From Hyphococcus sp. (GTDB taxonomy: Bacteria > Pseudomonadota > Alphaproteobacteria > Caulobacterales > Parvularculaceae), in NCBI GenBank assembly GCA_021776375.1, contig JAJFGA010000045.1, positions 1-60,594 of the forward strand: a stretch of 60,594 nucleotides of DNA. Reading direction: 5' to 3'. This document shows positions 48,878 to 59,280 of this stretch, piece by piece. The notes below the pieces were generated by a model. The model was not told the origin of the DNA. It searched no databases and was given only the letters and a program-made list of their open reading frames with translations. The stretch's first letter is position 1. The number at the start of each line of letters is the position of its first letter. The position numbers were made by a program, and so were the translations under genes.

Positions 48878-50010
48878 GGCATGATGTCCTTGCGCCGCCA
48901 GATGCCCTGATGCGTGCGCGTCAAGGCGATGATGAGGCCAACGGCAAGCCCGGTCGCCAGCAGCGACGAGCCGCCATAGGAAAAGAACGGTAGCGTCATC
49001 CCCTTGGTGGGCAGTGCGCGCAAGGAAACGCCGATATTAATGATCGCCTGAAAGCCGATCATCGCGGAAAGACCGCAAACCGCGCATTGCGCAAATATCC
49101 CGCGCCGGGTCGCGGCAACCGCAAAGGCGCGCGCCACAAATATTGCAAACAGGACGATAATCAATATCCCGATGGCGAGCCCATATTCTTCCGTCGCAGC
49201 AGCAAAAATAAAATCCGTATGCGCATCAGGGAGCGAGCCTTTTACCGGCAGCGCATCGCCGCGCCCAATCCATCTGCCATTGGCGATGGTCTCAATGGAT
49301 GCGTCCGCCTGATAGGTCTCCGTTGCTGCGGGATTTAAAAACCCGTCAATACGGTTTGCGACATGGTCGGAGAGAAAATAGCCGCCAGCAAGTGCGACGC
49401 CGCCGACACCCGCCAGCAGCACAATCCACAACCAACTCCAGCCGGCGATGAAAAACATCACCGCCCAGACCGCCGTCACCAGCGCCCATTGTCCGAAATC
49501 CGGCTGCATTAATAAGAGCGCGGCAAAGACCGCGTATAGCCCCATGGCAATAGCGCCGCCCGGAAAGCGCGGGCTCCGCGCGCCCTCCGCCAGCATCCAC
49601 GCCGCGGCGATAACGAAGCCGGGTTTTGCAAATTCCGACGGTTGTAAGGTCATGACGCCGAGGTCGATCCACCGCGCCGACCCGTTAACGGCGCCGGAAA
49701 ACAACAAGGTCACAGCCATCAAGGCGACGGCGCCGACAAACACGAGAACGCCAAGGCGGCGCGCCTGCAATGGCGACAGAAACGATACGCCAAAGAGCGC
49801 GCCGATCGCCGGAATCATGAAAACCGACTGGCGGATCGGAAAGTGAAAATCGTTTGCGATATGAAGGCGCGCCGCCGCCGCCGGCCCCGCCGCCATCAGG
49901 ACAATCATGCCAATCAACATGATCGGTGCGAGCACCGCCAGCAAGGTGTGGTCAACGGACCACCACCAGCGACCCAAAACTGAAACATCTGCGCGCGATG
50001 CCTGTCTCAT
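48874..50010 (-). CDS. ftsW: septal peptidoglycan glycosyltransferase FtsW (SEDS family)
   Basis: A 378-residue polytopic membrane protein polymerising lipid II at the septum with FtsI. About ten hydrophobic segments are visible. Family motifs are GSARWIDLGVMTLQPSEFAKPGFV, LLLMQPDFGQWAL (conserved Asp), and GVSLRALPTKGMTLPFFSYGGSSLLATGLAVGLIIAL near the end. The length is normal. It joins murD upstream and murG downstream through ATGA overlaps. Confidence 0.97.
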   Translation of the reverse strand: MRQASRADVSVLGRWWWSVDHTLLAVLAPIMLIGMIVLMAAGPAAAARLHIANDFHFPIRQSVFMIPAIGALFGVSFLSPLQARRLGVLVFVGAVALMAVTLLFSGAVNGSARWIDLGVMTLQPSEFAKPGFVIAAAWMLAEGARSPRFPGGAIAMGLYAVFAALLLMQPDFGQWALVTAVWAVMFFIAGWSWLWIVLLAGVGGVALAGGYFLSDHVANRIDGFLNPAATETYQADASIETIANGRWIGRGDALPVKGSLPDAHTDFIFAAATEEYGLAIGILIIVLFAIFVARAFAVAATRRGIFAQCAVCGLSAMIGFQAIINIGVSLRALPTKGMTLPFFSYGGSSLLATGLAVGLIIALTRTHQGIWRRKDIMP

Positions 50011-51419
50011 GCCGCTTCCCCATTGGCAGACGCCATTTCATGAACGAGGGTGCGAAAAGCCGCGCCGCGCTCAATAAAATTTTTGTACTGATCGAAAGAC
50101 GCACAAGCCGGCGACAGCACGATGCTCGGCGCCGGCGCCGCACTTGCCGCCGCATCGCTATAGGCTGCTGCTGTCGCTTCCGCCAGATCGGAGAAAATCA
50201 AGCAATCGATCTCTTCGCCGAGCTGCTTGTTAAACAACGCCGCCGCCTCGCCATAAAAGTAAGCGCGGCGCACGGCGCCAAGCTTACCCTTCAGGGCCGC
50301 CGCGCCGCCATCTTTCGCCTTGCCGCCGGCGATCCAGAAAATATCGTCAAAGGTCGCCAGCGCACGCATGGCCGCGTCGGCGTTGGTGGCTTTGGAATCG
50401 TTGATGAAGACAACCTTGCCAAGCCGGGCGACCTCTTCCGTGCGGTGCGCCAGACCGCTAAACCGCTCCGCCGCCTTTACCACCAGCGCCGCCGGAACGC
50501 CGAGCGCAACACAAACGCCAAGCGCGGCCGCCGCATTTTGATGATTGTGCGCGCCGCGCAAACCCCGCGCCCGCGTCAGGTCACCGGCTTTGGTTGTCTT
50601 GCCGTCAAAATTATAAAACAAATCGCCGCCCAGCGCGTATGCCCCGCGCCCGAGCGTCGCCTGCGCTGATATCGGCACAACGCGCGCACCGCCATTGGCC
50701 ATCATCGCCGTGCAGATCGCCTGGCCGTAATCATCATCAACACCAATAACGGCGGTATCGTCCTTAGTCTGATTAAGAAAAATTCGCTTCTTGGCCGCAA
50801 GATATGCCTCAACCGTCCCGTGACGATCAATATGATCCGGCGTCAGGTTTAAAAATACCGCTGTATTGGCGCGCAGACTATAGGTCAGGTCGAGCTGAAA
50901 TGAGGAAAGCTCTAACACATAAATCGAATTCTTTTCCGGCGCCGGCAAAGACAACGCCGCCTCGCCAATATTGCCACCGACATAAGCCTCCTCACCAACC
51001 TCGCGCAGGATATGTCCAATCAGCGCGACCGTGGTGGACTTTCCATTCGACCCCGTGACCGCGATAATGCGCGGTCGCTCTTCGGTGGGCAGTGCATTGA
51101 TTGCGCGGGCGAAATATTCAATGTCGCCAAGCACCGCAATATTTTCAAGCCGCGCCTTGCGCACTATCGGATGCGGCTTTGGGTGGGTCAGCGGCACGCC
51201 GGGGCTGACAACAATCGCCGCCATTTCTTTCCACGGCCATTTTTTTGGGTGTTCGGCGCGATATTCCGTATTAGCTGTTTTCTCGCGCGCCCGGGCGCTC
51301 TCGTCCCAGGTAAACACCTTCGCACCCGACGCAACCAGCGCTTCGCAAGTCGCGATGCCGGAAACACCGAGGCCGAATACGCCAATTGACTGGTTTTTAA
51401 CGTCGGGGATCAAAATCAT
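50007..51419 (-). CDS. murD: UDP-N-acetylmuramoyl-L-alanine--D-glutamate ligase
   Basis: A 470-residue Mur ligase adding D-Glu. The N-terminal VFGLGVSGIATCEALVASGAKVFTWDES, ATP-binding AVTGSNGKSTTVALIGHIL, VLELSSFQLDLTYSL, NLTPDHIDRHGTVEAYLAAK and FINDSKATNADA are all present. ATG 51419, eight bases after mraY, starts the protein at MILIPDVKNQSIGVFGLG; the longer frame to 51485 runs into mraY and is not needed. The stop overlaps the ftsW start (ATGA). Confidence 0.97.
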   Translation of the reverse strand: MILIPDVKNQSIGVFGLGVSGIATCEALVASGAKVFTWDESARAREKTANTEYRAEHPKKWPWKEMAAIVVSPGVPLTHPKPHPIVRKARLENIAVLGDIEYFARAINALPTEERPRIIAVTGSNGKSTTVALIGHILREVGEEAYVGGNIGEAALSLPAPEKNSIYVLELSSFQLDLTYSLRANTAVFLNLTPDHIDRHGTVEAYLAAKKRIFLNQTKDDTAVIGVDDDYGQAICTAMMANGGARVVPISAQATLGRGAYALGGDLFYNFDGKTTKAGDLTRARGLRGAHNHQNAAAALGVCVALGVPAALVVKAAERFSGLAHRTEEVARLGKVVFINDSKATNADAAMRALATFDDIFWIAGGKAKDGGAAALKGKLGAVRRAYFYGEAAALFNKQLGEEIDCLIFSDLAEATAAAYSDAAASAAPAPSIVLSPACASFDQYKNFIERGAAFRTLVHEMASANGEAA

Positions 51420-51427
51420 CTGGCGGC

Positions 51428-52561
51428 CTATCGCAATTTCAACGTAGCAAGACCGATCAGCGCCAGAATTACGGCGACAATCCAAAAGCGGATGACGATG
51501 GTGGATTCCTTCCAGCCCAACTGCTCAAAGTGGTGGTGGATCGGCGCCATACGAAAGACCCGTCTGCCGGTCAGTTTAAACGATGCAATCTGGATCATCA
51601 CAGACAAGCCTTCCAACACGAATAGCCCGCCAACAATCGCCAGAACGATTTCATGTTTTGTCGCTACCGCAATCGCGCCGATGGCGCCGCCCAGCGCCAG
51701 CGAGCCGGTATCGCCCATGAAGATGGCCGCCGGCGGCGCGTTGAACCACAAAAATCCGAGACCGGCGCCGACAATCGCCCCGCATACCACAGCGAGTTCA
51801 CCCGCGCCCGGAACAAACGGAACACCCAGATAGCCCGCATAGATCGCGTTGCCGACAAGATAGGCAATCGCTGCATAAGTCGCCGCCGCAATCATCACAG
51901 GCACGGTCGCCAGCCCATCGAGTCCATCGGTGAGGTTGACGGTGTTGGAGGCGCCGACAATTACGAAGGCGGCGAACGGAATGATAAAAATTCCAAGCGG
52001 CACGCCGGGGGCGTTGAACCAATGTTCAAACAAACGCACCGGGAAGAACGGAACACCGACCGAGGTCGCAATCCCTGCCGGCGCATCGGGCGCCGCCGCC
52101 AGCGCGGTCATGCAGAAATAGCCGGCGAGCAGAGCGACGGCAAATTGCACCACCAGTTTCAAACTGCCGACAAGGCCGTCGGCGCTTTGCTTCATCACTT
52201 TCAGATAATCGTCAATGAATCCGAGAACGCCGAAGGCGAGCGTTACACCCATCACGATCCAGATATATACATTATCGAGACGCGCCCAGAGAAAGGTCGC
52301 GACCGTCAACGAAAGCAGGATTAAAATCCCGCCCATGGTCGGCGTTCCGGCTTTTTCTATGATATGGCTTTGCGGGCCGTCCGTACGGATCGGCTGGCCG
52401 TGGCCTTGCTTGCGCCGCATCCAGCGGATCAGCGAAGGGCCGAGCAGAAACGAAATGATCAGCGCCGTCATGATGGCGCCGCCGGTGCGAAAGGTCAGAT
52501 AGCGGAAGACATTGAACAGCTGGAATTGGTCCGCATAAGGCGTCAACAGATGATAGAGCAT
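51428..52561 (-). CDS. mraY: phospho-N-acetylmuramoyl-pentapeptide transferase
   Basis: A 377-residue polytopic membrane enzyme that moves phospho-MurNAc-pentapeptide to undecaprenyl phosphate, forming lipid I. Conserved cytoplasmic motifs include [22 protein letters not shown] (metal-binding Asp pair), [28 protein letters not shown] and [16 protein letters not shown]. There are about ten hydrophobic helices. The start overlaps the murF stop by one base (TAATG). Confidence 0.98.
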   Translation of the reverse strand: MLYHLLTPYADQFQLFNVFRYLTFRTGGAIMTALIISFLLGPSLIRWMRRKQGHGQPIRTDGPQSHIIEKAGTPTMGGILILLSLTVATFLWARLDNVYIWIVMGVTLAFGVLGFIDDYLKVMKQSADGLVGSLKLVVQFAVALLAGYFCMTALAAAPDAPAGIATSVGVPFFPVRLFEHWFNAPGVPLGIFIIPFAAFVIVGASNTVNLTDGLDGLATVPVMIAAATYAAIAYLVGNAIYAGYLGVPFVPGAGELAVVCGAIVGAGLGFLWFNAPPAAIFMGDTGSLALGGAIGAIAVATKHEIVLAIVGGLFVLEGLSVMIQIASFKLTGRRVFRMAPIHHHFEQLGWKESTIVIRFWIVAVILALIGLATLKLR

Positions 52562-54054
52562 TAATGGGCGCCTTCTTGTTTCGCGGGCCCGGCTTGTTTC
52601 GCGCGATCGCCCTGCTTTGCATGTTCGCCAAGCGCGCGCGCCACCGCGCTCACCTTCGACGCATTAGAACCTTTTACCATCACGACATCGCCGGGGCGAA
52701 CAGCATCCTCAACCGCCCCCACAAGACCGACCGCGGAACCTGCATAAAGACCGCGCATCTCAGGCGGCAACTGGCCCCATAAATGGCGCATCATTTCCCC
52801 TGCTGCGTAGACCTGGTCTACCTTCGCTGCAAGCAGCGCGTCGATGAGCCCGGCATGGAGCGCACGCGAATCTTCCCCGAGTTCGAGCATCTCTCCAAGG
52901 ACGGCAATGCGCCGCCCGCCAGCGCCGAGCGGCGCCGCGCCCAGCAAACCAATCGCCGCCGCCATCGACGCCGGATTGGCGTTATAGCTTTCGTCAATCA
53001 ACAGCACCTCGCCGCCATCGACAGGGATTACCGCTCTGGCGCCGCGCCCCTCAGCGGGGGACAGCTTCGCTAATGCAGCTATCGCCGGCTCGAGGCTCGC
53101 GCCTACGGCGTCCGCCGCCGCCAGCGCCGCCAACATATTCATCGCCTGATGGCGCCCGGCAATACCGACGGGGAATTCCAGCATCTCGCCTTTGATATTG
53201 GCCTTAAGCCGCGCGCCGTCGCCCTCGGCCTGATAATCCAGCAGTTGAAAATCAGCGCCCGCCGCCGCGCCGAACGTGATGAAGCCCGCAGCGCCGGCGG
53301 CCTCGGCGCGGTTTTTCAAAATTTCATAATGGGGATTGTCAATCGGCAAAATAGCCATGCCGCCCGGCGCCAGCCCGGTAAAAATTTCCGCCTTCGCCTC
53401 GGCGATTTCTTTAACCGATTTGAAAAACTCAAGATGCGCGGCGGCGACGGTGGTGACAATCGCTACATGTGGGCGAACCAACGTTGCAAGCGGCATGATT
53501 TCACCGGGATGGGACATGCCAATTTCAAAAACACCGAACGCGGCGTGCATCGGCAGGCGCGATAGCGTTAAGGGAACGCCCCAGTGATTGTTGAAACTTT
53601 TGTCCGCCGCATGAACCTCCCCGCAACTGGCGAGGATGGCGCGGAGAATTTCCTTGGTGCTGGTCTTTCCCACGCTCCCGGTAATGGCGATGCGGCGCCC
53701 AAAATTGCGCATCCGCGCCGCGACAGCGAGATCGCGCAAGCCCTGTAGCGTGTCGCCAACAACCAAAAGCGGCGCGCCTTCCGGCGCATCTTCCGGCGCG
53801 CGCGCAACCAACGCGGCTGCGGCGCCGGCTTCAAAGGCTCTGGTTAAAAATTCATGGCCGTCTCGCGCATCACGCAGCGCGACGAAAATCTCACCCGGCT
53901 TCAAGCTTCGGGTGTCAATCGAAACCCCGCTTGCTGACCATTCCTCCGCCGTCCAATCCTTCGGATCGCCGCCTCTGGCGCACAGGGCACCGCCGGTCGC
54001 GGCCGCCGCTTCATAAGCGGTCCATAAATTTTCATCGACCTCTATTTCTGTCAT
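52561..54054 (-). CDS. murF: UDP-N-acetylmuramoyl-tripeptide--D-alanyl-D-alanine ligase
   Basis: A ~497-residue Mur ligase adding D-Ala-D-Ala to the UDP-MurNAc-tripeptide. Signature segments are [69 protein letters not shown] and [14 protein letters not shown]. Two starts are possible: GTG 54057 (GTGA overlap with the murE stop) or ATG 54054 (TGATG, one-base overlap), which I prefer. The C-terminal ~25 residues are a Lys/Gln/Ala-rich tail ([21 protein letters not shown]). Confidence 0.97.
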   Translation of the reverse strand: MTEIEVDENLWTAYEAAAATGGALCARGGDPKDWTAEEWSASGVSIDTRSLKPGEIFVALRDARDGHEFLTRAFEAGAAAALVARAPEDAPEGAPLLVVGDTLQGLRDLAVAARMRNFGRRIAITGSVGKTSTKEILRAILASCGEVHAADKSFNNHWGVPLTLSRLPMHAAFGVFEIGMSHPGEIMPLATLVRPHVAIVTTVAAAHLEFFKSVKEIAEAKAEIFTGLAPGGMAILPIDNPHYEILKNRAEAAGAAGFITFGAAAGADFQLLDYQAEGDGARLKANIKGEMLEFPVGIAGRHQAMNMLAALAAADAVGASLEPAIAALAKLSPAEGRGARAVIPVDGGEVLLIDESYNANPASMAAAIGLLGAAPLGAGGRRIAVLGEMLELGEDSRALHAGLIDALLAAKVDQVYAAGEMMRHLWGQLPPEMRGLYAGSAVGLVGAVEDAVRPGDVVMVKGSNASKVSAVARALGEHAKQGDRAKQAGPAKQEGAH

Positions 54055-55526
54055 CACCCGAGTTCCTTTGATCGGCTCAACGCTTCGGCCGCCTTGCAGG
54101 CAACCTCAACATCGTTGAACGCAAAAATTTCACCCCCCACCACCTGACCGACCTCGTGCCCCTTCCCCGCAATCAACAACACGTCGCCCGCCTTTAACAT
54201 CGCGGTCCCCGCCGCAATCGCTTCTTGCCTGTCCCCAATCTCCGTAGCGTCCGGACATCCGGTCAATATCTCCCGCCGGATTGTCGCTGGATCTTCGTTG
54301 CGTGGATTGTCGTCCGTTACGATTACAATATCAGCGTTCTCCGCCGCAGCATGCCCCATCATCGGACGTTTGGCTTTATCGCGGTCGCCTCCGGCGCCGA
54401 CGATGGCGATCAATCGTCCACCCGTATGCGGACGCAACCCTTTAAGCGCCGTCGCCACCGCATCCGGTGTGTGGGCGTAGTCGACATAGACGGCCGCCTC
54501 ATCGATGTGCGCGGCCAGTTGCATCCGCCCCGGCACGGATTTTAGGGTTTCCAAATGCCCAAGCGCGTCCGCAACCGGCACGCCGGAAGCAATGACAATG
54601 CCCGCCGCTAGCAACGCATTTTCGGCTTGAAAGGCGCCGACCAGCGGCAGGTTTAAATGATAAGTGGACCCAAAAGCATCAATGCTGACATCAAGACCGG
54701 CGGAATGCGGCGCAACCTTTGTCAGCTTGAGGTCGGCTCCTTGCACACCGACGCCGATGACTTTCACGCCGCGCTTTGCCGCCGCATCGCAAAACCGTCC
54801 GGCATACTCGCTGCTTTGCCCGCTACTGCTTTGCCCGCCACGGCTTTGATTGATCACGGCGATGCCTGCTTCGTCCAGCAATTGCGAAAATAGGCGCAGC
54901 TTTGCGTTCAGATAATCGTCAAAGCCTTCATGATAATCGAGATGGTCTCGGGTAAGATTGGTGAATGCGGCAATGTTGAATTTGACTGCATCGGCGCGAT
55001 ATTGCGCCAGACCGTGGCTGGAGACTTCCATCGCCAGATGCGTGACGCCGGCGGCGGTCATTTCGTCCAGCATCTTATGCAACGTGACCGGCTCCGGCGT
55101 TGTGTGGGCGAGTTTTGCGTTAAAACATTCCCCGCGCACGCCGAGCGTTCCCAGGCTAGCGCTTTTGCGCCCGAGCCGCTCCCATAGTTGGGCGGCGAAC
55201 AGAGCGGTTGATGTCTTGCCATTGGTGCCGGTAATCCCGGCGATGGTTTCCGGCTGGCGTGGAAAGAACTGCGCCGCCATATGCGCCAACCGCTGGCGCG
55301 GCTCACGGTCAATGACTATCGGCAGGCTTGAGCGCACGCCCGGGCGCGCCAAAATCGCCGCCGCGCCTTTTTCTTCTGCCTGCGGAATAAATTTCGCACC
55401 GTCAGCAAGCACGCCCGGCAGCGCCGCAAACAAAAATCCGCGCTCCACCGCCCGGCTATCTGCGGTCAGGCCTCGAATATCTGGATCTGTTGTAAACGCC
55501 TCTCCGGCAAGCTGCGATAATCTCAC
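54054..55526 (-). CDS. murE: UDP-N-acetylmuramoyl-L-alanyl-D-glutamate--2,6-diaminopimelate ligase
   Basis: A 490-residue Mur ligase. It starts with DIRGLTADSRAVERGFLFAALPG, the ATP site is ITGTNGKTSTALFAAQLW, followed by AMEVSSHGLAQYR and NLTRDHLDYH. The substrate motif DNPRNEDP (Asp-Asn-Pro-Arg) near the C-terminus specifies meso-diaminopimelate rather than lysine, consistent with Gram-negative peptidoglycan. A short insert near residues 225-240 (SRGGQSSSGQSSEYAGRF) is rich in Gly, Ser and Gln. Start overlaps the ftsI stop (ATGA). Confidence 0.97.
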   Translation of the reverse strand: MRLSQLAGEAFTTDPDIRGLTADSRAVERGFLFAALPGVLADGAKFIPQAEEKGAAAILARPGVRSSLPIVIDREPRQRLAHMAAQFFPRQPETIAGITGTNGKTSTALFAAQLWERLGRKSASLGTLGVRGECFNAKLAHTTPEPVTLHKMLDEMTAAGVTHLAMEVSSHGLAQYRADAVKFNIAAFTNLTRDHLDYHEGFDDYLNAKLRLFSQLLDEAGIAVINQSRGGQSSSGQSSEYAGRFCDAAAKRGVKVIGVGVQGADLKLTKVAPHSAGLDVSIDAFGSTYHLNLPLVGAFQAENALLAAGIVIASGVPVADALGHLETLKSVPGRMQLAAHIDEAAVYVDYAHTPDAVATALKGLRPHTGGRLIAIVGAGGDRDKAKRPMMGHAAAENADIVIVTDDNPRNEDPATIRREILTGCPDATEIGDRQEAIAAGTAMLKAGDVLLIAGKGHEVGQVVGGEIFAFNDVEVACKAAEALSRSKELG

Positions 55527-57316
55527 GGCGCACGCTCCACAATCGGCGCCGCAATCGCGGCTTTGCGAGACGCGCTCGCACCGTCTGCGGCTTCACCGCC
55601 GGAGACAAAAGCGGCAAGCGCCGTTGCCTCATTCACTGGCGCAAGGCCCAAAAACGGCGCCGCGCGCGCGACGATGCGCGAGAACACCGGTGCGGCGGTC
55701 CAGCCCGCGGTTGCATAGCCCCAGGTTTCTTTTAGCGGCTGCGGCTCATCGAGCGACACCAGGATTGCATAACGCGGCGCATAGCCCGGCACCGCGCCGA
55801 CAAAACTTGCAATGCGCGTGTTGCGATTATAGCCGCCGCCAGACGGTTTGTCCGCCGTTGCGGTTTTACCGATGGGGAAATATCCCGGCGCCTCTGCATA
55901 AGATGCTGTGCCGTCGGTGATCACGCGGCGCAGGATCCGGCGCATGACGGTGCTGGTCTGGCTTGAAAACACAGCCCGTTCAGAAACGCGTTTTGGATCG
56001 GCAAAAAATGTCGGGTCATGAAAATCGCCGCCATTCACAACCGCGCCAAACGCCGTCAGCAAATGCAGTGGCGTCACCGAAATGCCGTGGCCATAGGCGA
56101 TAGTCGCTGTCTCCACCGGTCCCCATCGATCCGGCAGTTGCGGCGCCCGCCGCTCCGGCAGATCCATGGTCAAACGCGTCAACAGGCCGAGCTTGCCGAG
56201 ATAATCTCGCTGCCGCTTGGGCCCAAGTTCAGCGGCGACGCGCGCAATGCCGATATTGGAAGAAAACTGCACCACTTCCGACAGGGTCAAAATTCTGTTC
56301 TCGCCATGAAAGTCTGTAATCCGGTGGTCAGCCACGAGAAGGCTCCCGCGCGCATCATAGTTGGTGGCCTCTCCGGCCAGGCCTTCTTCCAGCGCCGCCG
56401 CCGCTGTAAACGCTTTAAACGCCGAGCCCAACTCATATTGGTCAAGCGTGGCGCGATTACGACGAGAATCCGCCGCTGCGGCGCCGGGCGCATTGGGATC
56501 AAAATCCGGCAGGCTGGCGAGCGCGATAATCTCGCCGGTCGCAACATCCATCACCCCGGCCCAGCCGGCCTTGGCGCTGAATTTTGTCATCGCTGCGGCA
56601 AGCTCATCTTCAACGATCTGCTGTACGCGAATATCAATCGAAGCGCGCATGGTCCGTCCGCCGCGCCAATCATTGGCGACTTTTTCCATCCCCATCACGC
56701 CGCCCTTGCCTGGCTCTTCATGGCCGACAATATGCGCGGCAAGGTCGGCTTGCGGATAAAACCGCTTGATCCGAGTGGCAAAATGAATGCCCGGCAGACC
56801 GAGATCAAACACCGCCTGACGCTCGGCTGGAGTCAAGTTTCCGCGCAGATCAACATAGCGGCCGCGGCGCAGTTTTTGCTCCAGCTCCACCGCATCAATG
56901 TCCGGCAGCACAGTCAACAGCTTTTGCGCCGTCTCGTGCGCATCCCAGATTTCCTGGCCGGCGACTTCAAGGGATATCATCGGCAGGTCCGTCGCCAGAA
57001 GCGTACCGTTTCGGTCGGTGATTTCGGCGCGCGGCGCTTCCAGGGACGGCGCCGCGGCGTGCGGCGCTTCCGCTTTGATCTGTCCGAAGGAAATAAACGC
57101 AAGCCGCACGCCAAGAGAGGCGAACACAAACACAAACACCACCGCGCACATCAAGATGCGGGTCTTGGCGCGCTCCGTCTGTCGCTGACGACCACTTCTG
57201 GCGCGCACATGCACCGTCGCCGTGGCCGTTTCAGGGCGCTGACGCGATACCGCGGTTTCAGCCTCAGCAATAACATAGGCCGCCGGCTTTGCCTTTTTGC
57301 TTTTACGCAGAAACAT
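55523..57316 (-). CDS. ftsI: septal peptidoglycan transpeptidase (PBP3)
   Basis: A 597-residue class B penicillin-binding protein. A basic cytoplasmic head is followed by one membrane helix (about 52-73, ILMCAVVFVFVFASLGVRLAFI), the pedestal domain (RAEITDRNGTLLATDLPMISLEV, YPQADLAAHIVGH) and the transpeptidase domain. Active-site motifs are SxxK in GSAFKAFTA, SxN in QFSSNIGIAR, and the third motif KTATADKPS, where the usual KTG is KTA. The gene follows ftsL after 45 bases and overlaps murE by four bases. Confidence 0.96.
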   Translation of the reverse strand: MFLRKSKKAKPAAYVIAEAETAVSRQRPETATATVHVRARSGRQRQTERAKTRILMCAVVFVFVFASLGVRLAFISFGQIKAEAPHAAAPSLEAPRAEITDRNGTLLATDLPMISLEVAGQEIWDAHETAQKLLTVLPDIDAVELEQKLRRGRYVDLRGNLTPAERQAVFDLGLPGIHFATRIKRFYPQADLAAHIVGHEEPGKGGVMGMEKVANDWRGGRTMRASIDIRVQQIVEDELAAAMTKFSAKAGWAGVMDVATGEIIALASLPDFDPNAPGAAAADSRRNRATLDQYELGSAFKAFTAAAALEEGLAGEATNYDARGSLLVADHRITDFHGENRILTLSEVVQFSSNIGIARVAAELGPKRQRDYLGKLGLLTRLTMDLPERRAPQLPDRWGPVETATIAYGHGISVTPLHLLTAFGAVVNGGDFHDPTFFADPKRVSERAVFSSQTSTVMRRILRRVITDGTASYAEAPGYFPIGKTATADKPSGGGYNRNTRIASFVGAVPGYAPRYAILVSLDEPQPLKETWGYATAGWTAAPVFSRIVARAAPFLGLAPVNEATALAAFVSGGEAADGASASRKAAIAAPIVERAP

Positions 57317-57361
57317 CGCGGCGTCGAACCTTTCTTAAAACAGCTTTCCGTTTCAACTTTC

Positions 57362-57733
57362 CTATTCGGCGCTCGACAATTGCGCCATGGCGATAGCGTT
57401 GGTGATGATCTCGCTCGACGCAGCGCCATTGTCGATTTGCGGCCCGTCCGTGCCGGTCATGGCCACGGCAAACTGCTGCGCCGAGACGACCTGCACCGGC
57501 TCGGAGGGTCGCAGATCGGTCTTGGCTCTGGCGATTTTGGCGAGACGTTCGGGATTTTCGAGATAAGCCACCTCCGCGCGCAACAGTTGAATTTGTTGCA
57601 GCTCATCAAGCCTGGTGGTCTCTAGACGCTCCAGTTCTATACGCGTTTTTTGCACCGATTGCTCTGCGCGGTATCGCCCAACCGCCGCCGCCGCCAGCAA
57701 CACACACAAGAATATCGTTGTGATACGGAACAT
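57362..57733 (-). CDS. ftsL: cell division protein FtsL
   Basis: A 123-residue bitopic protein with one N-terminal membrane helix (about residues 3-20, RITTIFLCVLLAAAAVG) and a leucine-rich periplasmic coiled coil (TRIELERLETTRLDELQQIQLLRAEVAYLENPERLAKIA). The LRAEVAYLENPERLAKIA segment is the conserved part of alphaproteobacterial FtsL. The tail is variable. It starts one base after the rsmH stop codon, as expected in dcw clusters, and acts with FtsB and FtsQ to switch on septal wall synthesis. Confidence 0.93.
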   Translation of the reverse strand: MFRITTIFLCVLLAAAAVGRYRAEQSVQKTRIELERLETTRLDELQQIQLLRAEVAYLENPERLAKIARAKTDLRPSEPVQVVSAQQFAVAMTGTDGPQIDNGAASSEIITNAIAMAQLSSAE

Positions 57734-58744
57734 CTATCGTTTCCCTTCATTAAAATTTTTCAAAACAATTGGCGACGGCAGCCCCAGCCTTTCGTCGCTG
57801 GCCTCGGCGAACGGCGCAGCAAGGCGTACGCCGCCGCGCAATCGCGCCGAGCGCGCACGTGTATTCGCCGTTGTTTCTGCATCGCCCGGCGGCAACGCTT
57901 TGGCGAAGACCGGCTCAAATGTTGGCGCCGATTTAGCGACCGGCGGCGCATGACGCGAACCAGTGGCTCCAGAAGGAAAACGGTTTGCAAAAAACCGTTT
58001 CACAATCCGGTCTTCCAGAGAATGAAACGTGACAACTAAAACCCGCCCCGCCGGTCGTAACATCCGTTCTGCCGCGCGCAGACCCGCGACCAACTGGCCA
58101 AGTTCGTCATTCACGAAAATCCGCAAGGCCTGAAACACCCGCGTGGCGGGATGGATCTTCGACTTACCCCAATTCGGCGCCGCCGCCTCGACAATAGAGG
58201 CCAGCGCCGTCGTCGTCGTAATCGGCGTCGTCTCGCGCGCGTTGACAATGGCGCGGGCAATCCTGCCGGCGCGCTTTTCCTCGCCATAGGTCCTGAATAT
58301 CGCCGCCAGCTCGCGCGCATCGCCCTTGGCTATAACATCGCCAGCATCGGGCTTGCCGCCATCCATGCGCATCGACAACGGTCCCTCGCGGCGAAAAGAA
58401 AAACCACGTTCAGCTTCATCAAGCTGCATCGAGGAAACACCGAGATCAAAGACAATGCCGTCAACGCCATCGACGCCCCGCTCGGCGAGCGCTTCTTCCA
58501 TCTCCGCAAACGGGCGGTTAATCAGCCGCAAACGGTCGCCAAATTCTGCAACCAGCGCCTTTGCGCGATCTATCGCCGTCGGGTCGCGGTCAAATCCGTA
58601 AACGATGCAGTTCGCCGCCGTCAAAATAGCACGCGCATAACCACCAGCGCCAAAGGTCGCGTCAACGTAAATACCATTCTCCCTAGGCGCCAGGGCGGAT
58701 ACGACCTCGCGCGCCATCACCGGGATATGGGCGGCCGCGCTCAT
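57734..58744 (-). CDS. rsmH: 16S rRNA (cytosine-N4)-methyltransferase
   Basis: A 336-residue AdoMet-dependent methyltransferase acting on C1402 of 16S rRNA (also called MraW). Conserved stretches are HIPVMAREVVSALAPRENGIYVDATFGAGGYARAIL, VFDLGVSSMQLDEAERGFSFRREGPLSMRMD, and the late HPATRVFQALRIFVNDEL and VVTFHSLEDRIVKRFF. Four bases overlap mraZ (ATGA). Confidence 0.97.
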   Translation of the reverse strand: MSAAAHIPVMAREVVSALAPRENGIYVDATFGAGGYARAILTAANCIVYGFDRDPTAIDRAKALVAEFGDRLRLINRPFAEMEEALAERGVDGVDGIVFDLGVSSMQLDEAERGFSFRREGPLSMRMDGGKPDAGDVIAKGDARELAAIFRTYGEEKRAGRIARAIVNARETTPITTTTALASIVEAAAPNWGKSKIHPATRVFQALRIFVNDELGQLVAGLRAAERMLRPAGRVLVVTFHSLEDRIVKRFFANRFPSGATGSRHAPPVAKSAPTFEPVFAKALPPGDAETTANTRARSARLRGGVRLAAPFAEASDERLGLPSPIVLKNFNEGKR

Positions 58745-59223
58745 GATGCCGCGTCCACTAGCGTCGGGTTGCGCAACGACAATTTGGCTTCCGCGGTAAT
58801 TTTTTCTTCCTCCACGGCGATTTTTTGAAACTCGTCCGGATTCCAGATCTGGAACGAAGACCCAAGCCCCGCAAATAACGCCTTGCCGTCGAGCAATGCG
58901 CTTTCACGTAAACGTTGCGGCAGAACGATACGCCCTTCCTTGTCGAGACCAAGCTCTACAACCCGCGCCGTGACTGTGCGTTCAAGACTTCGACGTTTGG
59001 CGGAGAACGGATCAAGCGCTGCAATCGACGCCATCAGCGTTTCAATATAAAAGGCGCCGCCGCAATCGAGGCATTTTTCATCCGTAGACGGAATGCAATA
59101 GATCGATGCGCCGCGCTCAAGATCGAGGACGCGACGAAACCGCGCCGGCGTGGCGAGGCGCCCTTTGACATCAATCTTGTTGACGAACGACCCCAAAAAC
59201 AGGGTCTCGGCCCCGCGCCGCAT
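58741..59223 (-). CDS. mraZ: transcriptional regulator MraZ
   Basis: A 160-residue DNA-binding protein with two SpoVT/AbrB-like halves, each carrying the D-x-x-G-R signature: NKIDVKGRLATPARFR near residue 19 and LGLDKEGRIVLPQRLRE near residue 100. First gene of the dcw operon and normally its autorepressor. Start ATG 59223 is preferred because GGAGGA lies six bases upstream; ATG 59256 would add 11 residues with no good site. Four 10-bp repeats matching the spacing of MraZ operators lie ~65-100 bases upstream. CLDCGGAF is a small cysteine-bearing segment in the middle. Confidence 0.95.
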   Translation of the reverse strand: MRRGAETLFLGSFVNKIDVKGRLATPARFRRVLDLERGASIYCIPSTDEKCLDCGGAFYIETLMASIAALDPFSAKRRSLERTVTARVVELGLDKEGRIVLPQRLRESALLDGKALFAGLGSSFQIWNPDEFQKIAVEEEKITAEAKLSLRNPTLVDAAS

Positions 59224-59280
59224 CCCAAATCCTCCGCTTCGCGACACCCCGCCCATGGGATACGTCGCCCCGTCCCCGCA

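Noticed and set aside
56018-57625. 535-codon plus-strand open frame
   Set aside because: It is antisense to ftsI and ftsL, shows no domain pattern and has Arg/His-rich composition typical of a shadow frame.
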